Of a stretch of DNA of 64,000 nt, positions 36,374 to 45,800 are shown piece after piece. The notes below the pieces were generated by a model that was given only the letters and a program-made list of their open reading frames with translations, was not told the DNA's origin and made no database searches. The stretch is from Streptomyces sp. Ncost-T10-10d (GTDB lineage: Bacteria; Actinomycetota; Actinomycetes; Streptomycetales; Streptomycetaceae): assembly GCF_900091955.1 (NCBI RefSeq), contig NZ_FMDF01000157.1, forward strand, positions 1-64,000. The letters run 5' to 3'. Within the stretch, counting starts at the first letter, position 1, and each line of letters starts with the position of its first letter. Position numbers and translations under genes: made by a program.

Positions 36374-36598
36374 CGCAGGTGTGCCGTGCGCAGATCCGGC
36401 GGCGAAGTCCTCGGCCCGGTCGCCCATCCACGCCGTCGAGTCGACCAGCACGAAGGCGAGGATCCCGCGGTCGAGCGCTGCGGGGTCGACGTCGACCGTC
36501 GTGGCCCGAATGACCCCCTGTTCGCGCAGCTTGCGCCGCGCCTCCAGCGCTGCGGCGTGTTTCGCTATTTCCCCTGTTCGCAGGGGTGTTGTCGGCAT
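36374..36598 (-). pseudogene. Lrp/AsnC-family regulator remnant
   Basis: On the minus strand from ATG 36598: ALEARRKLREQGVIRATTVD, then VDPAALDRGILAFVLVDSTA and WMGDRAEDFA. This is the junction between the helix-turn-helix and the ligand-binding domain of a Streptomyces AsnC-like protein. The rest of the ligand-binding domain (to about 36280) has degenerated into Pro/Arg-rich sequence, and the DNA-binding half is missing. Confidence 0.55.
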
Positions 36599-36700
36599 GT
36601 GAGGAGGCGGCGTACAACCCTTGGCGCCCTGTGCGGGTCTTGTTGGTTGCCGAGCGCGTGAGAAGCGCGGCCAACTGCTCACCATTCCAAGGGGTTTGAT

Positions 36701-38103
36701 ATGTCCTCCCGGAGATTCCGTATGGCCGCCACCGCTGTTGCCGCGGTCATCGCCGTGACGGGGGCGGCCCCTGCGGTGTCCTACGCCGAAGACACCCCTG
36801 CGGGCGCCCTCGTCGTCGATGCCGCGGCGTCCGTGCGGGCCGACTTCGACGGTGACGGATACACCGACGTGGCGGTCGCCGCCCCAGGCGGTACTGTCAA
36901 CGGCAGGCCCGGCGCCGGGTACTTCGCTGTCGTCTACGGCATGGCCGACGGCCCCAACGGCGTCAAGCGCCAGGTGATCAGCCAGGACCGCTACGGGATA
37001 CCCGGCACGGCGGAAGCGGGTGACCGCTTCGGCAGCCACCTGACGGCGGCCGACCTGGACGGAGACGGTTTCACCGACCTGGTGGTCGGAGCCCCGGGCG
37101 AGGACATCGGCAGTGCGCGTGACGTCGGGCTGCACACCGTCCTGTGGGGAGGTTCGGGCGGGCTCGCCACAGCTACCACCGTCGGCCAGGGCCGGGGGAG
37201 ACCCAGGCCGGTGACTTCGACGGGGACGGACACCTGGACCTGGCGACGGCCTATCAGATGCGGTACGGGCCCTTCAGCCGGACCGGTGGAGCGGCCCGCA
37301 CCGGGCCCCTCGTCGACCTGGATGTCCGTGTCCACGCGATGGAAGCGGGCGATGTGGACGGTGACGGCACGACCGACCTGGTGGTCAGCAGCGGTCCGTG
37401 GGACTCGGACGACGGAGGGACGATCCCGCCGCCCCATCTGCAACTGCTGAAGGGCACTGAGAACGGCCTGGTGGCAGGGCCATTCATCGCTTACCCCGAC
37501 ACCGTTTCCGCGGACAGCATCGGATTCGGAGACATTGACGACGACGGCCGGCAGGATGTCGTCTTCGGCCGCAGCACGGCGGCAGGCGGCGGTCTCGTGG
37601 GCGTGGTGCGGGGCACGGCGCACGGCCTCGCGCCGCGGGCCACACTGATCGGCCAGAACACCCCCGGCGTCCCCGGGACGGGGGAGAGCGGCGACCGCTT
37701 CGGCACCGACGTCTCCGTCGGCGACGTCACCGGCGACGGTTACGCGGACGTCGTCACCGGTGTCCCTGGCGAGGACCTCGCCGGCCGGACCGACGTCGGC
37801 ACCTTCGCCGTCCTCAAGGGGAGCGCGTCGGGTCTCGCCGGCGCCGGGGCCCAGGTCCTCAGTCAGAACACGGCCGGGGTTCCCGGCACGGCCGAGAACG
37901 GTGACCGGTTCGGCAGCCGCACCGCCGTCGTCGGCGGGCACGTTGCCGTCTCGGCTCCGGAGGAGAACAACGGTTCCGGGGCCGTGTGGGTCTTCCCCGG
38001 CACGTCCTCCGGTGTCACCGCGACCAGGTCGGTGAGCTTCGGACCGCGCACGCTCGCCGCGCCCGTGCCCGGCGCACGTCTTGGCTCCGCCTTCCATCGC
38101 TGA
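36701..38103 (+). pseudogene. Secreted FG-GAP (integrin-like) repeat protein, frameshifted
   Basis: Two frames forming one protein of about 467 residues. The first, from ATG 36701 with AAGGGG upstream, has a Sec signal peptide (SSRRFRMAATAVAAVIAVTG, AAPAVSYAED) and calcium-binding FG-GAP units: DFDGDGYTDVAVAAPGG, DLDGDGFTDLVVGAPGED. The second continues DFDGDGHLDLATA, DVDGDGTTDLVVS, DIDDDGRQDVVFG, DVTGDGYADVVTG and ends at 38103. The switch falls at a run of five G at 37194-37198; one more G restores a single frame (RGETQAGDF). Such proteins are extracellular beta-propellers of mostly unknown role in Streptomyces. Probably an intact gene with one sequencing error. Confidence 0.85.
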
Positions 38104-38249
38104 CGCCCGCGTCGCGTCGCGCTGTCGTCCGCGTCGCGCCACGTCCGCGCACCACGACGGGAGAGGGTCCGGACCAGCCGCTCAGCGGTGCACCTCATCA
38201 GCCGTGACGTCCGTATCGAACCCTGCGGCCGGCGGGCTCGGTGCGCCCG

Positions 38250-38489
38250 CCCCGACGTGGAGCTGCCCGCTGCGCACGTGGCCGGGCTCTGCCGTCATCT
38301 GGACGGTCTGCCGCCGGCCGTGGAGCCCGCCGCTGCCTGGGTGAGGGTGCTGCCCGTGGCGGACATCAGCCGCCAACTGCGGGACCGCTTCGCTCTGCTG
38401 CGTGGCGGGGCACGGGACATACCGGAGCGGCATCGCATCCTGCATGCCGTCGTCGAGCGGAGCTGGAACCTGCTGCAGTCCGAAGGGCG
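38250..38489 (+). pseudogene. Fragment of an AfsR-like regulator (ATPase/winged-helix part)
   Basis: In frame: AGLCRHLDGLPPAVEPAAAW, then RVLPVADISRQLRDRFALLR and ILHAVVERSWNLLQSEG. This is the ARC2/winged-helix part of BTAD-type regulators, where the normal text is LCRRLDGLPLAVELAAAR. No P-loop, DNA-binding domain or TPR part is present. It ends where the opposite-strand ABC fragment begins. Confidence 0.6.
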
Positions 38490-38606
38490 TCGGTGCAGGT
38501 CCGCCATGAGGAGCACGTTCTCCTCGCCGCTGATCAGGTTGTCCACCGCGAAGAACTGCCCGGTGACGCCGATCGCGGGGCGCACCGCCTGGGGCTCGAC
38601 GACAGG
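38484..38606 (-). pseudogene. Fragment of a DrrA-like ABC ATPase
   Basis: On the minus strand: VVEPQAVRPAIGVTGQFFAV and DNLISGEENVLLMADLHR. This is the Q-loop region of daunorubicin-resistance-type ABC ATPases (usually IGVTGQFSAVDNLLTGEENL). About 40 residues only; the Walker motifs are absent on both sides. Confidence 0.6.
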
Positions 38607-38692
38607 ACCGTGACCGCCCCCGCAGGGACCGACGGCTCCTGCCCGGCGTCGGGGATGGGCGTCCGGCCGGGCGGGAGTTCGGTGGTCAGGTT

Positions 38693-38720
38693 CGGTGTCG
38701 GTGTCGGTGTCGGTGTCGGT
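38693..38720. repeat. Hexanucleotide tandem repeat (CGGTGT)n
   Basis: Four perfect copies of CGGTGT and a partial fifth. It lies among gene remnants and has no protein-coding meaning that I can support. Confidence 0.8.
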
Positions 38721-38835
38721 CAGTCGAGCGCTCGGTGCCCCGACACCGTGCGGCTCGAATCCCAGCCGCGTCGGGGCACGGAGTCGAGGAGCAGACGCGT
38801 GTAGGGGTGTTCCGGCAAAGGAGTTTCCCTCCGCC
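38720..38835 (-). pseudogene. C-terminal scrap of a dipeptide ABC transporter ATPase
   Basis: On the minus strand: ETPLPEHPYTRLLLDSVPRR and then a stop at 38720-38722. HPYTRxLLDxVP is the hallmark end of DppD/DppF/OppD-type ATPases. Nothing else of the gene is visible upstream. Confidence 0.55.
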
Positions 38836-38880
38836 GTCGCGCCAGCCAGGCTCCCGACGAGGGCACTCGACCGCCCGAAT

Positions 38881-38916
38881 GGCGGGGTCACCCCTTCAGG
38901 GAGGGGTGACCCCGCC
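38881..38916. terminator. Perfect 15-bp hairpin
   Basis: GGCGGGGTCACCCCT (38881-38895) pairs with its exact complement at 38902-38916 around a six-base loop. There is no T-run, which is common for Streptomyces terminators. It lies 124 bases past the stop of the minus-strand GH5 gene and probably ends its message. Confidence 0.6.
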
Positions 38917-39039
38917 ACGCGTACACGCGCTGCTCCTTCCACACAGCCGCGGCCTGCTCAGCCGTCCGTACCCGGAACCGGAGCGCTCGGTCCAGCAGGT
39001 CGTCCGGAGACCGCCGCCGATACGTCCCGATCGCGGGCG

Positions 39040-40959
39040 TCAGCCTTCAAGCTTCCGGCACAGAAGAGCATCCGGGGTCTTCCCCTTGGCCCAGGCGGAG
39101 GTGAAGGCGACACCCGCCGCATACTCATCGGTACGGCACTGGCCCTTGAAGTTGCCCTGGGCGAACTCGCCGCCAGGCTCCCCGGCAGGGCGGTTGTCTC
39201 CACGGTCGAACCAGACGGTTCGACCGCTCATCCCGAGCGTGCGGCCCGCGGGAGTGCACAGGACCGCCGACACCTCCTGGCCGCGGACGCTGTACCCGGA
39301 GACGAACTGGTTTATTCCGCACTGGTACTTGGTGTATCCACCGGCCCAGTCGCCCTGCTGGACGTGACGTTCGTCGCGCACCACTGTGGACTGCGCAGTG
39401 GCAGGTACGGTCAGGGAGGTTCCGGCGTCGGTGCACAGACCCCGACCACCCCTGTGGGCCAGGCCGGCCAGACGCTGGCCGTCGGGGCACGCTCCCTTAC
39501 GGGCTCCCGGATCCCACTCTCCCAGGGCACGTGTCCGAAGGGACTGGACCGCGTCCGCGTGATCGAGGTTGAGCATGTCCCACGTATCGGTGACCGCGAC
39601 CGGGCCGCTCTTCTGCGGTGCGCCGACGAGGCGGCTCCAGTGGGCCGCGCGCCAGTCACTGCCGCCGAGAATCCCCGACCGGCGCCCCTGCGCGTCGTAG
39701 TTCAGGATCGACCAGGTGCCGTGCCCGGTCCATCCGACCAGCGGCCAGTAGGCGAAGTCGGCGTCCCGGCCGATCAGATAGTCCACGAAATTGCCGAACC
39801 ATGCGCGAGCCTGCGGGTTCGTCTCGTCACTGCCGATACCGAACTCGCTGATCCACAGCGGCGCGGTGAAGTGACGGCCGGTCTCGCCGGTGACGAAGAA
39901 CGCCTGGCGGTCCAGCGTCGCGAACAGTTCTTCGCGCGACAGCTCCTGATACCGCGGATCGTGGGTCTCGCCGAGCCCGCTGGCGCCGGTGTGGTTCGGA
40001 CCCGTGTACCCGTAGAAGTGCGCCGAGTACACGAGCTTGTTCGAAGCCACCAGGGTGTGCGACACGGTTCGCACCGGCTCCAGCGTGGGGCGCCAGTGGG
40101 AGAACCCGTCGAGGGGGATGCCCTGCCAGTTGATGCCTTCGACGATCACCAGCAGGTCGGGGTTGGCCTCGGTCAGGAGCCGGTCACCGAGGCGTTGGGA
40201 AGCGGTCCACCAATCGTGGTCGTTGCCCCAGTTCCAGTTGGCGTCGTCGGTGACGGTACGGCGGACCTCGTTGTAGAGGTCGGCTCCGACGACGCGCTTG
40301 TTGTCCTTGTAGCGGCGGGCGAGGGCGATCCAGTCGTTCTCCCACTGCGCGGTGGACTGACTCGTGTTCCAGCGCTCGTTGCCGTCCAGACCGCAGCAGA
40401 AGCGCGAGGTGTTGGTGTGGTTGTTGAGGACCACCGCGAAGCCTTCCGCTGTCGTGGCGGCGATGACGGCGTCGAAGACCTGGAGCGGCGTCTTGTCCCG
40501 CAGCTGCGGATTGGCCGCGACCGAGTCGTCGGAGACCGGCCTCTCATCGTGCAGCATCTCGTTCGAGAACGGCAGGCGGATGCTGTTGATGCCCAGCTCG
40601 TGGAAATCGGCGAGGATCGCCTGGATCGGCGCGCGATCCAGGCCGAGCGGCATCTGGTCGGCCTTCTCGCCGTCATGATGGTTCGCCGGGTCGTTGATGT
40701 CTCCGGACCCGTTCCAGGACCCTTGTGCGCCATGCCAGTTCGCGGACTTGAGCTTGAAGCGGTTGCCGGAGGCATCGACGATGTACCGGCCGCGGGTACT
40801 CAGGGGCGCGGTCCACGCATCGGCCAGGCCGGCCGCGTCGTCCGCGGCCGGTATCCGGGTCATGGGCGGCGCGCCCGTGGAAGCAGTCGCCGTGGCGGCT
40901 CCGAGCGCTCCGAGGAGCAGCGCCCCTGACAGCAGTGCCGGGAACGGGGTCGGTCTCAC
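39040..40959 (-). CDS. Secreted glycoside hydrolase family 5 (cellulase-type) with C-terminal extension
   Basis: A 639-residue secreted enzyme. GTG 40959 has GGAGGACACA upstream and begins a Sec signal peptide (PTPFPALLSGALLLGALGAA). The GH5 barrel follows: FKLKSANWHG, INSIRLPFSNEM, GFAVVLNNHTN, the acid/base motif DLYNEV with Glu231, NKLVYSAHFYGY, and the nucleophile motif WISEFGIG with Glu372. The last 130 residues form a separate Cys-containing domain (DGQRLAGLAHRGGRGLCTDA, GYTKYQCGINQFVSGYSV), possibly a binding module. The substrate is probably a beta-glucan or mannan; it cannot be read from sequence alone. The in-frame sequence upstream of the GTG (to 41142) has coding-like base use but no signal or domain, and I leave it out. 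Confidence 0.9.
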   Translation of the reverse strand: MRPTPFPALLSGALLLGALGAATATASTGAPPMTRIPAADDAAGLADAWTAPLSTRGRYIVDASGNRFKLKSANWHGAQGSWNGSGDINDPANHHDGEKADQMPLGLDRAPIQAILADFHELGINSIRLPFSNEMLHDERPVSDDSVAANPQLRDKTPLQVFDAVIAATTAEGFAVVLNNHTNTSRFCCGLDGNERWNTSQSTAQWENDWIALARRYKDNKRVVGADLYNEVRRTVTDDANWNWGNDHDWWTASQRLGDRLLTEANPDLLVIVEGINWQGIPLDGFSHWRPTLEPVRTVSHTLVASNKLVYSAHFYGYTGPNHTGASGLGETHDPRYQELSREELFATLDRQAFFVTGETGRHFTAPLWISEFGIGSDETNPQARAWFGNFVDYLIGRDADFAYWPLVGWTGHGTWSILNYDAQGRRSGILGGSDWRAAHWSRLVGAPQKSGPVAVTDTWDMLNLDHADAVQSLRTRALGEWDPGARKGACPDGQRLAGLAHRGGRGLCTDAGTSLTVPATAQSTVVRDERHVQQGDWAGGYTKYQCGINQFVSGYSVRGQEVSAVLCTPAGRTLGMSGRTVWFDRGDNRPAGEPGGEFAQGNFKGQCRTDEYAAGVAFTSAWAKGKTPDALLCRKLEG

Positions 40960-41417
40960 TGTGTCCTCCAGGGGACAGGGAACAGATACGAGGGGACAAC
41001 GCACCCCGGCCTTCTCCCGCAGGGCGGCGAGCCGGGCCAGGATGATCCGGTGACCGGTGTCGGCCGCCTGACGGATCGTGTGCTCAGCGTTCTCCTGATT
41101 CCCGTTTCGCTCGGTCAGCATGGCACGAGCGACCACGACCATGCAGTTCCCCGCAGCGGCGGTCTTGCGGAGCAGACGCTGCGGCCCGACGTAGAGGGGA
41201 GCCGGCCATGAACGGGTCGGACGAGCTCGGCCAGAGCCTGTTCGCCCCAGTCGTCGGACAAGGCGTCGTAGTCGTGATCAGGGCCGGGGCGTCGACCAGG
41301 TAAACAGCCAATGGCGACAACCCGACAGAGGGATAGGGTTCGGTTGAGAAGAGAATCCGCTCGGTGCACGGGAGCTGCGCCAGGGCCGGACACGGTGGCC
41401 GCCCGAGGGGGAACTGG
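40960..41417. other. Intergenic region between divergent GH5 and TrmB/LuxR genes
   Basis: About 460 bases that should contain both promoters. It includes a 31-codon plus-strand frame at 41208-41303 (opening MNGSDELGQSLFAPV) with GAGGGGAG before its ATG; it could be a small peptide or a remnant. The minus-strand frame upstream of the GH5 start is open to 41142 and reads like protein (AEHTIRQAADTGHRIILARL), which may be a leftover of another gene. Confidence 0.35.
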
Positions 41418-42446
41418 ATGCTGCAGGCATTGGGATTGGGACCGGCTGAAGAGGCCATCTACACGGCACTGCTGGCCCGCCCTACAGCCTCCGCGCAGGA
41501 CCTCGCCCGGCAGACCGGACTCGAGAAGGCCGAGACCACCCGCATCCTGCTCGACCTGACGACACGTGGCCTGGTGGCGGTCGCCGGCGAGGCCGGGAGC
41601 GGGACACCTGACTCGGCTGACTGTGGGGCCGGTCGCCGGCCCGCCCGCTACCGGCTCACGCCCCCCTCCGTGGCCCTGGCCCCGTTCCTCGTCGAGCAGC
41701 GCAACGCACTGCACCGGGCCGAGACCGCGTTCTCGATGCTGACCGAGCAGTACCGCAGTACCGCCGCACACCCTGCCGGCAGCGTCGTGGAGGTGGTCGT
41801 CGGCGTGGAGCAGGTGGCGCACCGCTTCCACCAACTGCAGCGCGGCGCCCAGCGGGAGTTGCTGGTCTTCCTCGTCGGCGAGCCCATAGCGGTGCCGCGC
41901 GAGGATGCCGACATGTCGGAGAGTTCCGCGCTGGACCGCGGAGTCGACTTCCGGGTCGTGGCTGCCAAGGACTATCTCGACGGTCCCGGCATGGCGAAGG
42001 ATGCACGGGCGGGCATCACGGCGGGCATTGAGCTTCGCCTGGTCGAGTCGCTGCCGCTGAAGATGGTCGTGTCGGACCGGGAGCGCGCCATGGTGCCACT
42101 GGACATGGCGGACTCAGGCGGCGAGCCGAGCGCGATCGTGGTGCACCGCAGCGGCCTGCTGACGGCCCTGGTCCATCTGTTCGAGAAGGAATGGGCCCAG
42201 GCCCGGCCGCTGTACACCACTGCCACGGGTGTGCGCGCGGAGCCGGCAGCCGATCAGCAGCCGACCGAGGGGGAACTGGAGGTTCTTGCTTTGCTGCTGG
42301 CAGGCATCTCCGACCGGCGGGCGGCCTCCCAACTCGGCCTGTCCATACGTACCGTGGAGCGGCGTACGCGCCGTCTGATGGATCTGGCCGGAGCGGATTC
42401 GCGCCTGCAACTCGGATGGCACGCCGCACGCGCGGGCTGGCTTTGA
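41418..42446 (+). CDS. TrmB-type / LuxR-type transcriptional regulator
   Basis: A 342-residue cytoplasmic regulator with two DNA-binding parts. N-terminal TrmB-like winged helix (MLQALGLGPAEEAIYTALLA, AQDLARQTGLEKAETTRILL), a central effector region (RELLVFLVGEPIAV; ELRLVESLPLKMVVSD), and a C-terminal LuxR helix-turn-helix (LLLAGISDRRAASQLGLSIR, TVERRTRRLMDLAG). ATG 41418 follows GGGGGAACTGG. This layout is common in Streptomyces next to secreted S8 proteases, one of which lies downstream. It probably controls the protease and perhaps itself (inference); the inverted repeat at 42815-42850 is the natural candidate site. Confidence 0.88.
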   Translation: MLQALGLGPAEEAIYTALLARPTASAQDLARQTGLEKAETTRILLDLTTRGLVAVAGEAGSGTPDSADCGAGRRPARYRLTPPSVALAPFLVEQRNALHRAETAFSMLTEQYRSTAAHPAGSVVEVVVGVEQVAHRFHQLQRGAQRELLVFLVGEPIAVPREDADMSESSALDRGVDFRVVAAKDYLDGPGMAKDARAGITAGIELRLVESLPLKMVVSDRERAMVPLDMADSGGEPSAIVVHRSGLLTALVHLFEKEWAQARPLYTTATGVRAEPAADQQPTEGELEVLALLLAGISDRRAASQLGLSIRTVERRTRRLMDLAGADSRLQLGWHAARAGWL

Positions 42447-42814
42447 CCTCCTCATCGGCCCGAGGGCCGAGGAGCCTCCGTCACTTGATGGTCGCCGAGC
42501 GAGGGCGGCCGCCAACTTCTGGAGGGTTACTGCCTCACCGCCGGTGGGACCGTGCTCCTGGTGAAGGCATGCACCGGTGCGGCGGCGCGCGTACGACGAT
42601 GGCGAGCCCGCTGACGACGCCGGCGACCGGTTGGCGGTGGCTTCGACGGGGTGCAGGGCGTGGTGGGCCGGCCGTCCCGGACCGGGATCGCCGTCCCGGC
42701 CGGGCTGACCCCACCGGTCAGGTCCGAAGTCCCACCGAGCCGATGGATGTGACCGTGTGGCGGAAATCCGCCATGCGGGAAACCCGTCACGCGCGGCATC
42801 CCCACTCAATCCAC
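42447..42814. other. Intergenic region upstream of the S8 protease
   Basis: About 370 bases. No gene is supported. It likely carries the protease promoter; frames on both strands are short or lack ribosome sites. Confidence 0.35.
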
Positions 42815-42850
42815 ACGTCTGCCAGGCTGCAGCCGCAGTTTGGCAGACGT
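42815..42850. promoter_or_regulatory. Inverted repeat, candidate operator of the S8 protease
   Basis: ACGTCTGCCA (42815-42824) and its exact complement TGGCAGACGT (42841-42850), 16 bases apart, ending 23 bases before the protease start codon at 42874. It could bind a repressor or form a hairpin in the leader. Confidence 0.6.
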
Positions 42851-42873
42851 TCATGGCTCAAATAGGGAGATTC

Positions 42874-45800
42874 ATGCGTTCCATAACGCGTATGGCCTTG
42901 GGCACGGCGACCGCCGCCGTCCTGGCCGTCACGGCGGTCACGCCTTCCGGGGCGGCGGACACACCGCCTGACAGTGCCTCGGGGAAGCCCATTGTCGGCG
43001 GGACCGCAACAACGGGTGGCAAGCAGGCGACGGTCACGCTCATCACCGGCGACAAGGTGCTGGTGACCACGGACACGTCGGGTCACAACTCTGCGGCCGT
43101 GCTGCCCCGCGAGGACGGCACGCAGCCGATAGTCCAGACCTATCAGATGGGCAAGGACCTCTACGTCTACCCTGAAGACGCCTCCCAGGCGATCGCCGAG
43201 GGGAAGGTCGACGAGCAACTGTTCAATGTCACTGGACTCATCCGCCAGGGATACGACGACGCACACACCGACGCGCTGCCGCTCATCGCCACCTACCGGA
43301 ACAGTGTCAACGTTGCCGACAGCGCGCCCGCGGCCCCTCGTGGGGCCGAGCGGGGCCTGAGCCTCCCGGCTGTGGACGGCATCGCCCTCAAGGCCGACAA
43401 GGACACTGCCGCCACCTTCTGGCAGGACGTCACCAACCCCCGCTCACGTTCCGCCTCCACGCTGAAGAAGCTGTGGCTGGACGGCAAGGTCAAGACCACG
43501 CTGGAGCAGTCCACCAAGCAGGTGCACGCGCCGGAGGCCTGGGCGGCCGGTTACGACGGCAAGGGCACCAAGGTCGCCGTGCTGGACACGGGCGTGGACG
43601 CCGAGCACCCGGACCTGGTGAACCGGGTCGCCGGTGCCAAGAACTTCACGGACTCCAAGACCACCGACGACCGGCAGGGCCACGGCACCCACACCGCTTC
43701 CACGGTCGGCGGGTCCGGAGCGGCCAGTGACGGCCGCAAGAAGGGCGTCGCCCCTGGTACCTCCCTGCTCATCGGCAAGGTCCTCAGCGACCAGGGCTAC
43801 GGCCTGGACTCCTGGATCATCGCGGGCATGCAGTGGGCCGTCGACCAACAGGCCGACGTCGTCTCCATGAGCCTGGGCAATCCCACGATCCGGGACTGCA
43901 ACGACCCGATGGCCCAGGCCACGAAGCAGCTCTCGCAGAACACCCACACCCTGTTCGTCATCGCCGCCGGCAACGCCGGCCCGGGCACCGAGACAGTCTC
44001 CTCGCCCGGTTGCGTGCCCAGCGTGCTGACCGTCGGTGCCATCGACCGCGATGACACCACGGCGCAGTTCTCCAGCCGCGGTCCGGTGGCCGTCACCCAC
44101 ACCCTCAAGCCCGAGATCGCCGCCCCCGGCGTCGGTATCTCGGCGGCCAACGCGGGCGGCCGCGGGGTCTACGCCTACCGGACGATGTCCGGCACCTCCA
44201 TGGCGACCCCGCATGTCGCGGGCGCCGCGGCCATCGTCCGCCAGGCCCACCCGGACTGGACCGCGCAGCAGGTCAAGGAAGCCCTGGTCTCCTCCGCCCG
44301 CACCGGCGGCAAGGTCGCCGGCGCCGACGAGACCGGGGCCGGTGTCCTGGACGTGTTCGGCGCGGTGAACCAGAAGGTGCTCTCCGCCCCCGCCGTCCAG
44401 GCCGGCAGCTACAACTGGCCGCAGGACGCCTCGGACCGCACCACCGTGAAGGTGCCCTTCACCAACACCAGCGGCAGCGACCTGACCCTGAGTCTGAAGG
44501 TCAGTGGCGTGCACGGCAACGACGGCAGCGACGTCAACTCCGGCATCATCAAGCTGGAGGAGGGCAAGGTGACCGTCCCCGCGGGGGCCACCGCTCAGGT
44601 GCCGCTGCGGATCGACCCCACCGCCCGCCTCAAGGCCGACCAGTACGGTGCGATCACCGGCCGGATTCTGGCCACCGGCGGTGATGTGCACGTCTCCGTG
44701 CCCGTCACGCTCTACGTCCAGCCCGAAACGGTCACCCTCCGGGTCAAGGTCATCGACCGCAACGGCAAGCCCGCGACCGGCGCCTCCTCCCTGGACCTGG
44801 TCAGCCTCGACACCGACAAGGGCGAGCGCCGCAACAACGCGGGTGCGACCGACCAGACGTACAGCGTGCGCCCGGGCGACTATGCCCTGAGCAGCTTCGT
44901 GGCAACGTACGACGCGAACAACGCGCCCGAATCGGTCAGTTACCTCGCGCACCCGCAGCTGCGGATCACCCATGACGCCACTGTCGTCCTCGACGCCCGC
45001 AGGGCCCACCAGCTGAGCCTGCACACCGACCGCCCCTCGAAGGTGAACAACACCACGCTCAGCTACTCCCGCACGTGGGACGACACCTGGCAGATATCCG
45101 GATCGCTCATGTCCGGCAGCGCCGTCCAGAAGTTCTACGCAGACGTCGACGAGCGTGCCAAGAACGGCACCTTCGAGTTCCGGCCCACCTGGCGCGCGAC
45201 CGGCTCCGAGGACGGCTCGCCCTACGTCTACAACCTGTCGTTCCCGACCCAGGGGCCGCTGCACTCCGACCAGGTCTACCAGCCCGAGGACTCCAAGCTG
45301 GCCCAGGTCACCGAAACGTGGAAGGCCATGGGCAAGGAGGCCGACTACATCGACGCCATGTTCATCCGCCCCACCGGCAGCAACAGCGGCGCCTACACCC
45401 CCGTGAGCCCGTTCGGCCAGGTCCACGTACCCGGCACCCGCACCGCCTACTACACGACCGGCGACGACGCCTGGTACCACGGCGCGATGACCAGCTTCCC
45501 GTTCGCCGCGTTCATGGGCGACCAGGAGCGCACCTACCGGACCGGACAGCGGAGCACCGAGGAGTGGTACGGCGGCCCCCTGCGCCCGGCCGCGCCGCGT
45601 GACGCCGACGGCAAGCTGATGCTGTCCGCCGAGCGGCAGGGAGACCTGATCGGCTTCCAGAACGCGCTCTGGCTCGACGGCTCCGGCGACCACTGGTCCT
45701 ACGGCGGGTCGTTCGGCGACCTCGGCAACCTGCTGCTGAAGCGCAACGGTGAGCAGATCGCCAGGAGCAGCTACCCGTACGACGTGTTCCAGGTGCCGGA

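Noticed and set aside
36273..36700. Intact Lrp/AsnC gene
   Set aside because: Only about 65 residues at the domain junction are recognisable; the DNA-binding and most of the ligand-binding parts are missing.
38695..40929. 744-codon plus-strand frame starting in the CGGTGT repeat
   Set aside because: Antisense of the GH5 gene, whose catalytic motifs and signal peptide are clear.
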